The notes under the pieces are model-generated. The model was not told the origin of the DNA. It saw nothing but the letters and a program-made list of their open reading frames with translations, and ran no database searches. This document shows, piece by piece, positions 39,053 to 47,200 of a stretch of 64,000 nucleotides of DNA (position 1 is the first letter of the stretch; the number at the start of each line of letters is the position of its first letter). The position numbers and the translations under genes are program-made. Source of the DNA: Streptomyces zhaozhouensis. Its GTDB lineage: Bacteria; Actinomycetota; Actinomycetes; Streptomycetales; Streptomycetaceae. The DNA is taken from contig NZ_OCNE01000010.1 in the NCBI RefSeq assembly GCF_900230195.1, positions 124,001 to 188,000 on the forward strand, read 5' to 3'.

Positions 39053-39064
39053 GTAAGCGCTTTC
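39053..39064. promoter_or_regulatory. LacI-type operator close to the Gfo/Idh start
   Basis: GTAAGCGCTTTC, centred on the palindrome AAGCGCTT, matches the classical LacI/GalR operator core (GAAAGCGCTTWC on the other strand). It lies 20 bp upstream of the ATG. Confidence 0.6.
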
Positions 39065-39086
39065 AACAAGGGGGACTCTAGGGATG

Positions 39087-39100
39087 AGTTATCGATCACA
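39087..39100. promoter_or_regulatory. second operator upstream of the Gfo/Idh operon
   Basis: AGTTATCGATCACA resembles the palindrome before the importer operon (AGTAATCGATTACT), sharing 11 of 14 bases including the ATCGAT centre. Confidence 0.5.
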
Positions 39101-39242
39101 CAAGACCCTCGTTTGGCTTTGCGCAGAGGCGGAGCCGCAGGGGTGGGCGCTCCGACCGATGTGCGGGTCGGTGGGTATGCGTGCGATTTTGGTGTGTGGG
39201 GCGACGGGGTGCAAGGGTTTCGGCCCCGGACTCCTGCCTCTC

Positions 39243-39401
39243 GTAAACGTCAACACCCTGCTGCCTCAGCGGATCCTCGCCGAGCCGACCTGGGCGAAGA
39301 AGCTGACGGATGAGGACCGGCGCGGCCTGGCCGCCCTGTTCTGGTCGAACATCAACCCGTAAGGGGCCTTCCGTCTCGACATGGACAAGCGCCTCGAACT
39401 C
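39243..39401 (+). pseudogene. C-terminal remnant of a transposase, probably Tn3 family
   Basis: One frame reads VNVNTLLPQRILAEPTWAKK, then LTDEDRRGLAALFWSNINP, a TAA at 39360-39362, then continues in the same frame GAFRLDMDKRLEL. It looks like the last part of Tn3-family transposases of actinomycetes as I remember them, in which NPYG would be expected where NP-stop-G stands, so a single TAC to TAA change broke it. The rest of the gene is absent. The assignment rests on memory of the motif and on the resolvase remnant 1 kb away. Confidence 0.5.
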
Positions 39402-39509
39402 CCCCTGTCCGCCACTGTGCCCGGTCCTCGCCGTGCAGCCGATGACGCGTGTACCGCCGGGCTCTGATCACGAGCCTGGTCGAGATCTTCCCCCGGGGCG
39501 GATTCCGCC

Positions 39510-39531
39510 CTTGTCAACCTGGGTTGACAAG
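39510..39531. promoter_or_regulatory. distal operator of the HTH/ClpN cassette
   Basis: Perfect inverted repeat with arms CTTGTCAACC and GGTTGACAAG around two bases. A related copy lies at 39539-39558. Confidence 0.75.
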
Positions 39532-39553
39532 CGAGTGGTTGTCAATCTAGGTT
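39524..39553 (+). promoter_or_regulatory. promoter of the HTH/ClpN cassette, giving a leaderless mRNA
   Basis: TTGACA (39524-39529), an 18-base spacer and TAGGTT (39548-39553) form a consensus-quality promoter. The expected start of transcription, six to seven bases after the -10 box, is the ATG at 39560, and no ribosome site precedes that ATG. Confidence 0.65.
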
Positions 39554-39558
39554 GACAG
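39539..39558. promoter_or_regulatory. proximal operator of the HTH/ClpN cassette
   Basis: Arms TGTCAA (39540-39545) and TTGACA (39552-39557) around TCTAGG repeat the distal site with mismatches and end two bases before the start codon, covering the -10 box. The two sites are centred 28 bp apart. Confidence 0.65.
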
Positions 39559-39559
39559 C

Positions 39560-39769
39560 ATGACCGAAGCAACGGATCTCGCCGAGCGGGCGGGGGATCG
39601 TGACCCCAGGGTCGGGCTGCGGGCGGTGACCGCGCTGCGGCGCCTGCTCGAACAGCTCGAAGCCGTCCAGGTGCGCAATGCACGCAACCAGGGCTGGTCC
39701 TGGCAGGAGATCGCCGCCGAGCTCGGGGTGAGCAGGCAGGCCGTGCACAAGAAATACGGGAGGCAGTGA
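39560..39769 (+). CDS. small helix-turn-helix regulator of the ClpN cassette
   Basis: 69 residues. The C-terminal half is a helix-turn-helix: NQGWSWQEIAAELGVSRQAV then HKKYGRQ, preceded by an amphipathic helix VGLRAVTALRRLLEQLEAVQVRNAR that probably dimerises. The ATG at 39560 falls at the predicted transcription start (leaderless). Two inverted repeats overlap its promoter, so it most likely represses itself. Its stop (TGA) is immediately followed by the ATG of the ClpN gene, so both are made from one mRNA. Small HTH proteins of this kind are often found beside Clp-N-domain proteins in actinomycetes. Confidence 0.85.
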   Translation: MTEATDLAERAGDRDPRVGLRAVTALRRLLEQLEAVQVRNARNQGWSWQEIAAELGVSRQAVHKKYGRQ

Positions 39770-40345
39770 ATGTTCGAGCGGTTCACGGACGGCGCCCGCG
39801 CCGTCGTCAAGGGTGCGGTGGGGCGGGCCGAGCAGCGCGGTGACGCGCGGGTCGAGCCCGGGCATCTGCTGCTCGCGCTGCTCGACGCGCAGGGCACCAA
39901 GGGGGCGTTCGCGCTGACGGCCCTCGGCGTGCGGCGTGAGGCCGTGGTGAGCAGGCTCGACGAGGCGCGGCGGCGCGGTGGAGTCTCGGCGGCGGACGCC
40001 GAGGCGCTGGCCGGGCTCGGGATCGACGTCACCGAGATCGTGTCGCGGGTCGAAGAGGCCCATGGCGAGGGTGCGTTGGCGCGCGGCGGCCAGCCGGCGG
40101 GGTGGCTGCGCCGGGCGGGGTCGGGGCACCGGCCGTTCACCAAGGAGGCGAAGACGATCCTGGAGCAGTCCCTGCGGGTGGTCCTGTCTCGCAAGGAGAA
40201 GGCCATCGGCGACGAACACCTGCTCCTCGCGATGACGGCACGGCCCGGCATCGTACGGGATGTGCTCGCCGGGAGCGGGGTGACCTTCGACGGGGTGGAG
40301 CGGGTCCTCGGACAGGGCAACGCGGGCTCGGCCAAGGCGGGTTGA
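39770..40345 (+). CDS. double Clp N-domain protein without ATPase modules
   Basis: 191 residues. Two Clp-N repeats can be read: MFERFTDGARAVVKGAVGRA...VEPGHLLLALLDAQGTKGAFAL (about 1-75) and FTKEAKTILEQSLRVVLSRKEKAIGDEHLLLAMTA (about 122-185). In ClpA/ClpC this domain binds substrates and adaptors; here no AAA+ module follows, so the protein cannot unfold substrates itself. It could be a free adaptor, a decoy for ClpC partners or the ligand-sensing partner of the HTH protein encoded immediately before it. The start ATG abuts the upstream stop. Confidence 0.85.
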   Translation: MFERFTDGARAVVKGAVGRAEQRGDARVEPGHLLLALLDAQGTKGAFALTALGVRREAVVSRLDEARRRGGVSAADAEALAGLGIDVTEIVSRVEEAHGEGALARGGQPAGWLRRAGSGHRPFTKEAKTILEQSLRVVLSRKEKAIGDEHLLLAMTARPGIVRDVLAGSGVTFDGVERVLGQGNAGSAKAG

Positions 40346-40412
40346 GAGCCAAGGTCAGGTCGGGGATGCGGCTGGCGAAAGCTCCGCGCCAACGGGAATC
40401 TCCACGGCGGTG

Positions 40413-40682
40413 CCGCTTCCCGGCCCTCTCCAGGGGGTCTACGACCCGTCCGGGCACGGCGCCGCCCCGTTCGCGTTCTTCGCCGGCATGGCCGAGTCCG
40501 AGCGCGAGTACATCCGGGAGAAGTCCCTGGAGGGCCAGGCATCCGCCCGCGAGTGCGGCCGACACGGCGGACGCCCCAAGGTCGTCGACGACGACATGGC
40601 CGCATACGCCCGCAGCCTGCGGGCCAACGGTGTGCCCGTCCCCGAGATCGCCCGCAGGCTGGTCATCACGGGCAAGAACTAG
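40413..40682 (+). pseudogene. remnant of a serine recombinase (resolvase/invertase)
   Basis: The frame reads LQGVYDPSGHGAAPFAFFAG, MAESEREYIREKSLEGQASA, a GRHGGRP hinge and a helix-turn-helix-like PEIARRLVITGKN ending at TAG. This is the end of the catalytic domain plus the DNA-binding tail of Tn3-type resolvases; the N-terminal part with the catalytic serine is gone, and the C-terminus is cut after VITGKN. The sequence before 40413 has no relation to a recombinase. Not functional. Confidence 0.8.
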
Positions 40683-40918
40683 GAGTCCGGGGCCGTTTCG
40701 GGAGGTCCGTTGCCGCCCCGGCTCCCGCGCGCCCGGGGATCGCCGCGCCGCCGCCGGGCGGCGGGGCCGGGGAGGGGCCGGTCGGGCGTGCCGTGGGAGG
40801 GCGGGCGCAAGGCCCGTGTGTGCGGTGCGCGATCGCGTGCGGACACGTCGGCGGGGGCGGTCGCGCGGTTTCGCGCGCCGGTCGTGGGGGCGCGCGCGGC
40901 GCGCTCGGGGTGGTGCGC
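40683..40918. other. intergenic region without a recognised gene
   Basis: Very GC-rich sequence between the recombinase remnant and the end of the LacI gene. I see no gene or clear hairpin; it may be leftover mobile-element DNA. Confidence 0.4.
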
Positions 40919-41959
40919 TCAGACGGCGGGCGGCGGGGCCGTGGAGTCGCGGAAGATCAGGTGGTTGAGGCCGGCGGTGTCCATCGGCGCGGCCGGCTCC
41001 TGCCCGTGCAGCAGGGACAGCAGCCGCTGGAACGCCGCCCGTCCCTGGCTCTCCCGGTTGACGCGGACCGTGGAGAGCGGCGGATGGAAGTACCGCCCCA
41101 GCTCGTCGTCGTCCCAGCCGAAGACGCTGACCCGCCCCGGTACGTCGACCCCCGAGCTCTGCAACCCCCGGATCACCCCGAACGCCACCCGGTCGTTGGC
41201 CGCGAAGACGGCCGTCGCCGGCGATCCGGCGATCACCTCGCGGGCGGCCCGCCAGCCGGAGCCCGCGCTCCAGTCGCCGTCCACCACCGCGTGCGAGACC
41301 AGCCCGCGCCGTGCGACGGACGCCTCGTACTCGGCGCGGCGGTTCACCGCGGAGGCGAACGTGCGGGGGCCCGCGACATGCACGAACGTGCGGTGCCCCA
41401 GGTCGGCGAGGTGGCCGATGATGTCGTCCGCCGCCTTGGCGTCGGCGAGCAGCGCGCGGGCCCGCATGTTGTCGTCGTACTCGCCGTCCACCACGATCGG
41501 CACCCGCTGGGCGCCGGGGGCGGGCCGCAGGTTCTCGGCGAGCGGGGTGAACGAGAGGATGCCGTCCACGTTCGCCGGTTGCAGCAGGGCGCCGATCCGC
41601 TCGGCGCGGGCGGCGGCGTCGCCCTCCAGGCCGACGACGTCCACCAGGTAGCCGGCGTCGTGCGCGGCGGCGGCGGCGCCGCTGAGCAGTCGGGTCGGCA
41701 CGAACGAGGTGGTCTCCGGGAGGATGACCGCGATCCGGTTGGTCCTGCGGGTGCGCATCGAACGGGCCGCCAGGTTGGGCCGGTAGTCCAACTCCCGCAC
41801 CGCGTGCGAGACGCGGCGCGCGGTGTCCGGGCGCATGGTGGGGTCCTTGCGGAGGAACCGGGAGACCGTCTGGTGGGACACCCCGGCCAGCCGGGCGACC
41901 TCGTAGATGGTCGGCCGCCTGTCCGCGTCGCGCGACTGCGTCGCGTGCTGCTCCGGCAT
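40919..41959 (-). CDS. LacI-family transcriptional regulator of the glycan locus
   Basis: 346 residues from ATG 41959, chosen for GGAGGG seven bases upstream. N-terminal LacI helix-turn-helix PTIYEVARLAGVSHQTVSRF then LRKDPTMRPDTARRVSHAV and the hinge YRPNLAARSMRTRRT; periplasmic-binding-like effector domain with IAVILPETTSF, AVFAANDRVAFGVIRGL and VSVFGWDDDELGRYFHPPLSTV. It probably binds the ATCGAT-centred and AAGCGCTT palindromes before the importer and Gfo/Idh operons and responds to a breakdown product of the glycan. Confidence 0.92.
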   Translation of the reverse strand: MPEQHATQSRDADRRPTIYEVARLAGVSHQTVSRFLRKDPTMRPDTARRVSHAVRELDYRPNLAARSMRTRRTNRIAVILPETTSFVPTRLLSGAAAAAHDAGYLVDVVGLEGDAAARAERIGALLQPANVDGILSFTPLAENLRPAPGAQRVPIVVDGEYDDNMRARALLADAKAADDIIGHLADLGHRTFVHVAGPRTFASAVNRRAEYEASVARRGLVSHAVVDGDWSAGSGWRAAREVIAGSPATAVFAANDRVAFGVIRGLQSSGVDVPGRVSVFGWDDDELGRYFHPPLSTVRVNRESQGRAAFQRLLSLLHGQEPAAPMDTAGLNHLIFRDSTAPPPAV

Positions 41960-42075
41960 CTGCGGTCCCTCCGGTGCTGCCGCGCGCTGGGGATCGCGCG
42001 GCGATACGGTGCGGTCTCTGTGGTCGGTCGTGCCCACCCAGTGTGCATTGTCCGATGCTCGTCAAACTCTTTCAC

Positions 42076-42099
42076 GTCACCGGTTCCGTGACCGGTTCC
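42076..42099. promoter_or_regulatory. tandem ACCGGTTCC repeats upstream of the LacI gene
   Basis: GTCACCGGTTCC followed directly by GTGACCGGTTCC, 117 bp upstream of the LacI-gene start; each contains the palindrome ACCGGT. Possible autoregulatory site. Confidence 0.35.
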
Positions 42100-42432
42100 G
42101 GGTTCGGCGGCGCAGGTCAGCGTCCCGGGGCGCGCCCCAACGGGCCGCCGGGGCAGAGGTGTTCGGGAGGCCGTGGGGCGGCCCGCGGGGTGCGGGGGAG
42201 GGCGAAGGGGCGGGTGGGGCCGGGATCTCTTTATCGATACAGGTGGCATGGGAAGGGTGCACCTCCGCACGCCCCGCCGTCTACCTTCGGGGCCCGAGCG
42301 CGCGATGTCCACGACGACGCGCGATGTCCACGACGACCGCGCGGCGCCGCCGCTCGACCCCCACGGCCGCCAACTCCCCGTGCCCGTCCGCTTCCCGCCG
42401 GCCCGCGGTGCGGCGTTGCCGCGGCCGGGGTG

Positions 42433-42460
42433 GGGGCGCGCGCCCCGCTCCGCGCGCCCC
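42433..42460 (-). terminator. terminator after the esterase gene
   Basis: A 10-bp perfect stem (GGGGCGCGCG / CGCGCGCCCC) with an 8-base loop, 17 bp beyond the esterase stop on the minus strand. Confidence 0.5.
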
Positions 42461-42477
42461 GGTACCGCGGAGGGGGC

Positions 42478-43716
42478 TCAGTCGGTGAGCACCGGCGTCT
42501 GCCAGTCGCGCCACTCCGCCAGGTTCCCCGACTTCGCGCCTGAGACCCGGAACACGTCGGGCGGGGACCCCGAGCTCAGCAGGAACGCCTGGATCGACCG
42601 CGTCAGCGGGCCGTTCCACTCCGCGCGGGAGGCGCAGTGGGTGCCGTCCTGGACGTCGGAGACATAGGAGATGTGGGAGCCCGCGCCCAGCGCCTCGTAG
42701 ATCTCGGCGCCGCCCAGCGCCGCCACGCTGCCGGACCGCGCGCCCAGCCAGTCCACGTGCGGGTTCTCCATGACCAGCAGCCCGCGTGGCGCGATCATCC
42801 CCAGGATCTGGTGGGTGTCCACCGGCAGCGCGGCCGTGTCGCCCGTGTAGGAGCCGAACGCGTCGCCCAGCCAGGGCTGTTCACCGTAGGCGCTGTCCGG
42901 CGGCTGGCCGCCCTCGGCCGCCACCCCCCGGAAGATCGGCACCCCGGCGGTGCCGGACTCGATCGGCATGGTCAGCGCGATCCGCTGGTCGAACGCGCCC
43001 GCCACCAGCGCCCCCTTGCCGAACCGCGAACACCCCGTGACGCCGGTCGCGTCGGCCCGCAGCACGGTGCCGTCCGACTGCTCGATCACGTCGATGATCC
43101 GGCTGACGCCCCAACCCCACGCCTGGAGCAGCCCGGTGGGGCTGGTCGCGCCGTAGAGGTCGTAGAACGCGCCGCGCTTGGCGTTCCTCGGGGTGCCCTC
43201 GGCGCCGACGGCGTACGGGTCGTAGGAGATGACGGCCGCGCCCGCCGCCTTGATCGCGGCGGTGTCCGCGCCGAAGCCGCCGTAGACCACCACGGCGGGG
43301 AACGGGCCGGTGCCGCTCGGCAGGTCGACGGAGACCGAGAAGCCCGCACTCCGGCCCTGGTCCTGGACGTTGACCGTGACGCCGGTCGGGGAGACGGTGC
43401 CGGAGACGCTCTCCGGCGGCGCCGGCCGGTCGCCGTAGACGTGCCGCTCCGCGAGCTCCCTGATCTCCGCGCGGCGGCAGCGCCAGTCCTCGCGGCTGGT
43501 GATCCGGCTTCCGTCCAGCCGGGTGAACGGGTCGGGCAGCAACGCGTTCGACGGCCCGGAGCCCGGCTCGACCTGGCAGTCGGCGCCGTCGTCCTCCTCG
43601 GCGAGGGGGCGCGCGGCGGCGGCCGGGGGCGCGGTGAGCGTGCCGCCGGCCAGTCCGGCGACGGCCAGCAGCGTGGCCGCCAACCAGCGGCGGGGGCGAT
43701 GACGAGACAAACGCAT
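42478..43716 (-). CDS. secreted glucuronoyl esterase-like hydrolase (CE15 type)
   Basis: 412 residues from ATG 43716, with a twin-Arg-rich signal peptide (RHRPRRWLAATLLAVAGLAG) cleaved near AAA. The nucleophile elbow is VTGCSRFGKGAL (Ser230), the CE15 signature G-C-S-R-x-G-K, followed by IALTMPIESGTAG with the conserved Glu and the late SDVQDGTHC carrying the catalytic His. Other blocks: AEIRELAERHVYGDRP and FPAVVVYGGFG. CE15 enzymes split esters between 4-O-methyl-glucuronic acid in xylan and lignin alcohols. Placed beside a LacI regulator and a PL8 lyase locus, it supports a uronate-glycan theme. Confidence 0.85.
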   Translation of the reverse strand: MRLSRHRPRRWLAATLLAVAGLAGGTLTAPPAAAARPLAEEDDGADCQVEPGSGPSNALLPDPFTRLDGSRITSREDWRCRRAEIRELAERHVYGDRPAPPESVSGTVSPTGVTVNVQDQGRSAGFSVSVDLPSGTGPFPAVVVYGGFGADTAAIKAAGAAVISYDPYAVGAEGTPRNAKRGAFYDLYGATSPTGLLQAWGWGVSRIIDVIEQSDGTVLRADATGVTGCSRFGKGALVAGAFDQRIALTMPIESGTAGVPIFRGVAAEGGQPPDSAYGEQPWLGDAFGSYTGDTAALPVDTHQILGMIAPRGLLVMENPHVDWLGARSGSVAALGGAEIYEALGAGSHISYVSDVQDGTHCASRAEWNGPLTRSIQAFLLSSGSPPDVFRVSGAKSGNLAEWRDWQTPVLTD

Positions 43717-44232
43717 GGGGGTCCTACCTCCCGGAGGAAGGCACGCCGTCGAGGCGCCAACGTCCCGCCGTGGGGCGGGAGATGGAGAAGCTCGCTCGGC
43801 GGCGCACGCACGAAGGGTGTCGATGCGCCGAACCGCGCTGATGTCGTCGAAGCAGCCCCCAGGCCCCGCGATCGCGGCCCGGTACGTGAGCACCGTAGCG
43901 GCCGTCCGGCGGGCCGGACAAGGCTTCCCGGCGGGGCGGCGCCGGGTAAACGTCAACTGTCCGCCGCCGCGGGGGCGCCACCCGGCCCGCGTCGTTCCGC
44001 CTCTCCGCACGGGCACCGTGCTTTGCGGAGGTGACGGAGCGGCGATGCCGCGTTGACGGCGCGTGCCGTCGATTTCAGGACGGTTTCGCGGCGGTCCGGA
44101 CCGTGAACGACGCAGGGGAGGGCCGGTGTTACCGGGGTCGGCGAGGTGCGGAGAACGGCTGGTTCCATGGGCAAGAAACCATGATCATTCGCGTCCGCGC
44201 ACGATCCCCTGACGCATGTCTACGCTCCCTCC
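43717..44232. promoter_or_regulatory. divergent region between the esterase and subtilase genes
   Basis: 516 bp without a gene I can support. At its right end TACGCT (44221-44226) lies six bases before the GTG at 44233 and no ribosome site is present, which points to a leaderless subtilase mRNA; a good -35 box is not visible. Confidence 0.4.
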
Positions 44233-47200
44233 GTGCGAAGAGAATCTGCGAGAGAAGAGCGCCCGATACCCCGAAGTCGGCCGGGCCGCCGCGCGACTGG
44301 CGCGCGTCCCGGGCGCGGCAGGGCCGGCGTGGCCGCCGCCGTCGTGCTGGCCCTGGCCGGCGGGTCGCTGCTGGCCGCGCCCGCGACGGCGAGCCCGTCC
44401 GAGGGCACCGCCCCCGTCGAGAGCGGACAGGAACGCGAGATCACCCTGATCACCGGCGACCGCGTGCGGCTCGGCCCCGGGGGCGAGGTGCGCGCGGTCC
44501 TGCCGGGTTCCGGGCGGGAGGGGGTGGCGTTCGAGGTCTCGGAGACGGACGACGCGACGCTCGTCATCCCCTCGGACGCCCGCGGCCCGCTCGCCGAGGG
44601 GCTGGTCGACCTCCGGCTGTTCGACGTCGGTGAGCTGAGCCACCCCGCGTACGCCCGGCTGGTCGGCGACGGCATACCCGTGATCGCCTCCTACGGGGGC
44701 GAGCCGCCCGCGCGGCCGTTCGCCGACGAAGGGGTGACGCACCGCGCCGCGTTGACGAGCATCGACGCCGAGGCGATGACCGTCTCCCCGGAGGGTGCCG
44801 CCGGGGTGTGGGAGGCGTTGACCGGGCCGGCCGCGCGGGGCGCGGGGCTCGTCTCGCTCCGCCTGGACGCCCTGAGGTCCGCCGCGCTGGACCACAGCGT
44901 CCCGCGGATCGGGGCGCCGGCCGCCTGGGAGGCGGGCTTCGACGGCACCGGCGTGACCGTCGCGGTCCTGGACTCGGGGATCGACACCTCGCACCCCGAC
45001 CTGGACGAGGGCAGGGTCGTCGGGTCGGCCGACTTCAGCGGCTCCGACACCACCGAGGACCTCTTCGGCCACGGCACGCACGTCGCCTCCATCGTCGGCG
45101 GCGCCGGCGGCGCGCTCACCGGCGTGGCGCCCGGCGCCGACCTGCTGAACGGCAAGGTGATGGACGACTCCGGCTTCGGTACCGACTCGGGCATCATCGC
45201 CGGCATGGAGTGGGCCGTCGCGCAGGGCGCCGACATCGTCAACATGAGCCTGGGCGGCGCCGACACCCCGGAGGTGGACCCGCTGGAGGAGGCGGTGAAC
45301 CGGCTGTCGGCCGAGAGCGACACGCTGTTCGTCCTCTCCGCGGGGAACAGCGGACCGGGCCCCGCCAGCATCGGCTCGCCCGGCAGCGCCGACGCCGCGC
45401 TCACCGTCGGCTCCGTCGACCGGGACGACGCCCTCGCGCACTCCTCGTCGATCGGCCCCCGCGTCGGCGACGCGGCGCTGAAGCCCGACCTGACGGCCCC
45501 CGGCGTGGACATCGCCGCCGCCGCGGCCGAGGGCAGCTATCTGGAGGGCGGCGCCGAACCGGCGGGCGAGGGCTACATGCGCCTCTCCGGCACCTCGATG
45601 GCCGCGCCGCACGTCGCGGGTGCCGCCGCGCTGCTGGCGCAGCGGCACCCCGACTGGAGCGGCGAACGCCTCAAGGCGGCGCTCGTGGCCTCGGCGGCAC
45701 CCGTCGAAGGGCAGACCGCGTTCCAGCAGGGGGCGGGGCGCGTCGACGCGGCCGCCGCGATCGGGCAGAGCGTCGTGGCCGAGCCGGTCTCCCTCAGCTT
45801 CGGCGCGCAGCAGTGGCCGCACGCCGACAACGCGCCCGTCGTCCGGGAGTTGACCTACAGCAACCCCGGCGCCGAGGACGTCACCCTCGACCTGGCGCTG
45901 CGCGCGACGGGCCCGGAAGGGGCCCCCGCGCCCGAGGGCACCTTCCGGCTCGGCGCCGACGCCGTCACCGTGCCCGCCGGCGGCACCGCGACCGTCGAGG
46001 TGACCGCCGACACCGCGTTCGACGAGGCGACACCCGTCGGCGCGTACAGCGCCTTCGTCACGGCGACGGGCGGCGGGCACACCGTCGGCACCGCCGGCGC
46101 GATCGCGTTGGAGGGCCAGTTCCACGAACTGACCGTGGAGGGCGTCGGGCTGGACGGCGCGCCGCACGCGGGCTGGTCGGCCACGCTGGTCGACCGTGCC
46201 ACCGGCGAGTCGACGTCCCTCTTCCCCGAGGACGGCTCCGCCGTGCTGCGGCTGCCCGACGGCGGGGAGTACCTGCTGCTCGCCCACGCGAACGGCGACG
46301 ACTGGGAGGCGCGCCACATCGCCGTGCTGGCCCCGCTGGACGGCGACGCGACGGTGACGTTCGACGCCCGACAGGCCGAGGAGATCGACCTGACCGTTCC
46401 GGACGGGGACGCCGAGGAGTTCTACGCCTTTAACGGCGTCGAACTGCCGGACCTGGGCGTCCGCAACGGCTGGGAGCGTCAGGGGAAGGTGCCGCTGCGC
46501 ACCCAGCACATGGGGCCCGCGCTCGGCGACGACGAGCTGGTCGCCACCCACCAGACGTCCTGGGCGGCGGGCGCCTCGGAGTACCACGCCGAGATCCGGA
46601 CCGCGGGAAGGTACTTCACCGGACACGAACACGCCTACACGCCCGAGGAGTTCGCCGAGCTGCGGCTGACCCTCGGCGCGCCGACCGGGGACACCACGGG
46701 CCGGCTCACGGTCGCCGCCGACCGCCGCGCCGGCCAGGGGCCGGAACGCGCCCTGCCGGCCGAGGCCACGCTGTATCTGAGCGCCGGCGACTGGAGCTAC
46801 ACCCTGGGCTTCACCGGGCCGGGCGAGGCGGGGTCCCTCACCGTCGCCGAACGCGCCGTCGAGGCGGGGGAGACCTTCACGGACACCATGGGCGTCGGGG
46901 TGTTCGCGCCTCCGCCGCCGGCCGCCGGCGCGCTGACGCGCGGCGGCGACCGGCTCGTCGTCGCCCTGACCACCGTCTCGGACGGCGCCGGCCACGCGGG
47001 GTACCTCTCCGGCGGAACGGGCTTCACCACCCTCTCCTACGAGGGCGAGGTCATCGGGGAGCGGGAAGACTTCCTGCGCGGCTGGGCGGACTTCGAGGTG
47101 CCGGCCGCCGAGGGCCGCTACGAGCTGACCACGACGGCCCTGCGCCCCGACGCGGGCGTGAGCACGGAGATCTCGGCGACGTTCGGCTTCACCTCCGGCT

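Larger units (their letters stand above)
41960..42477. other. region between the LacI and esterase genes
   Basis: This 518-bp stretch contains the LacI-gene promoter region and no gene that I can support. A 12-bp direct repeat of GTSACCGGTTCC lies at 42076-42099 and an ATCGAT-centred TTTATCGATAC at about 42230-42240. A -35-like TTGACG on the minus strand (42064-42059) has no convincing -10 partner. Confidence 0.4.

Noticed and set aside
39084..39362. 92-codon frame as an intact small gene
   Set aside because: Only its last third resembles a protein, and that similarity continues beyond the stop codon; it is a transposase fragment.
39034..40918. Complete Tn3-type transposon
   Set aside because: Only tail fragments of transposase and resolvase are present, and I could not find terminal inverted repeats or target duplication.
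40102..40968. 288-codon frame overlapping the ClpN gene end and recombinase remnant
   Set aside because: Crosses two better-supported frames and has shadow-like composition.
44185..46995. 936-codon open frame opposite the subtilase gene
   Set aside because: It is the antisense of an obvious S8 protease with full catalytic triad; such long antisense frames arise from third-position GC bias and its residues form no known pattern.
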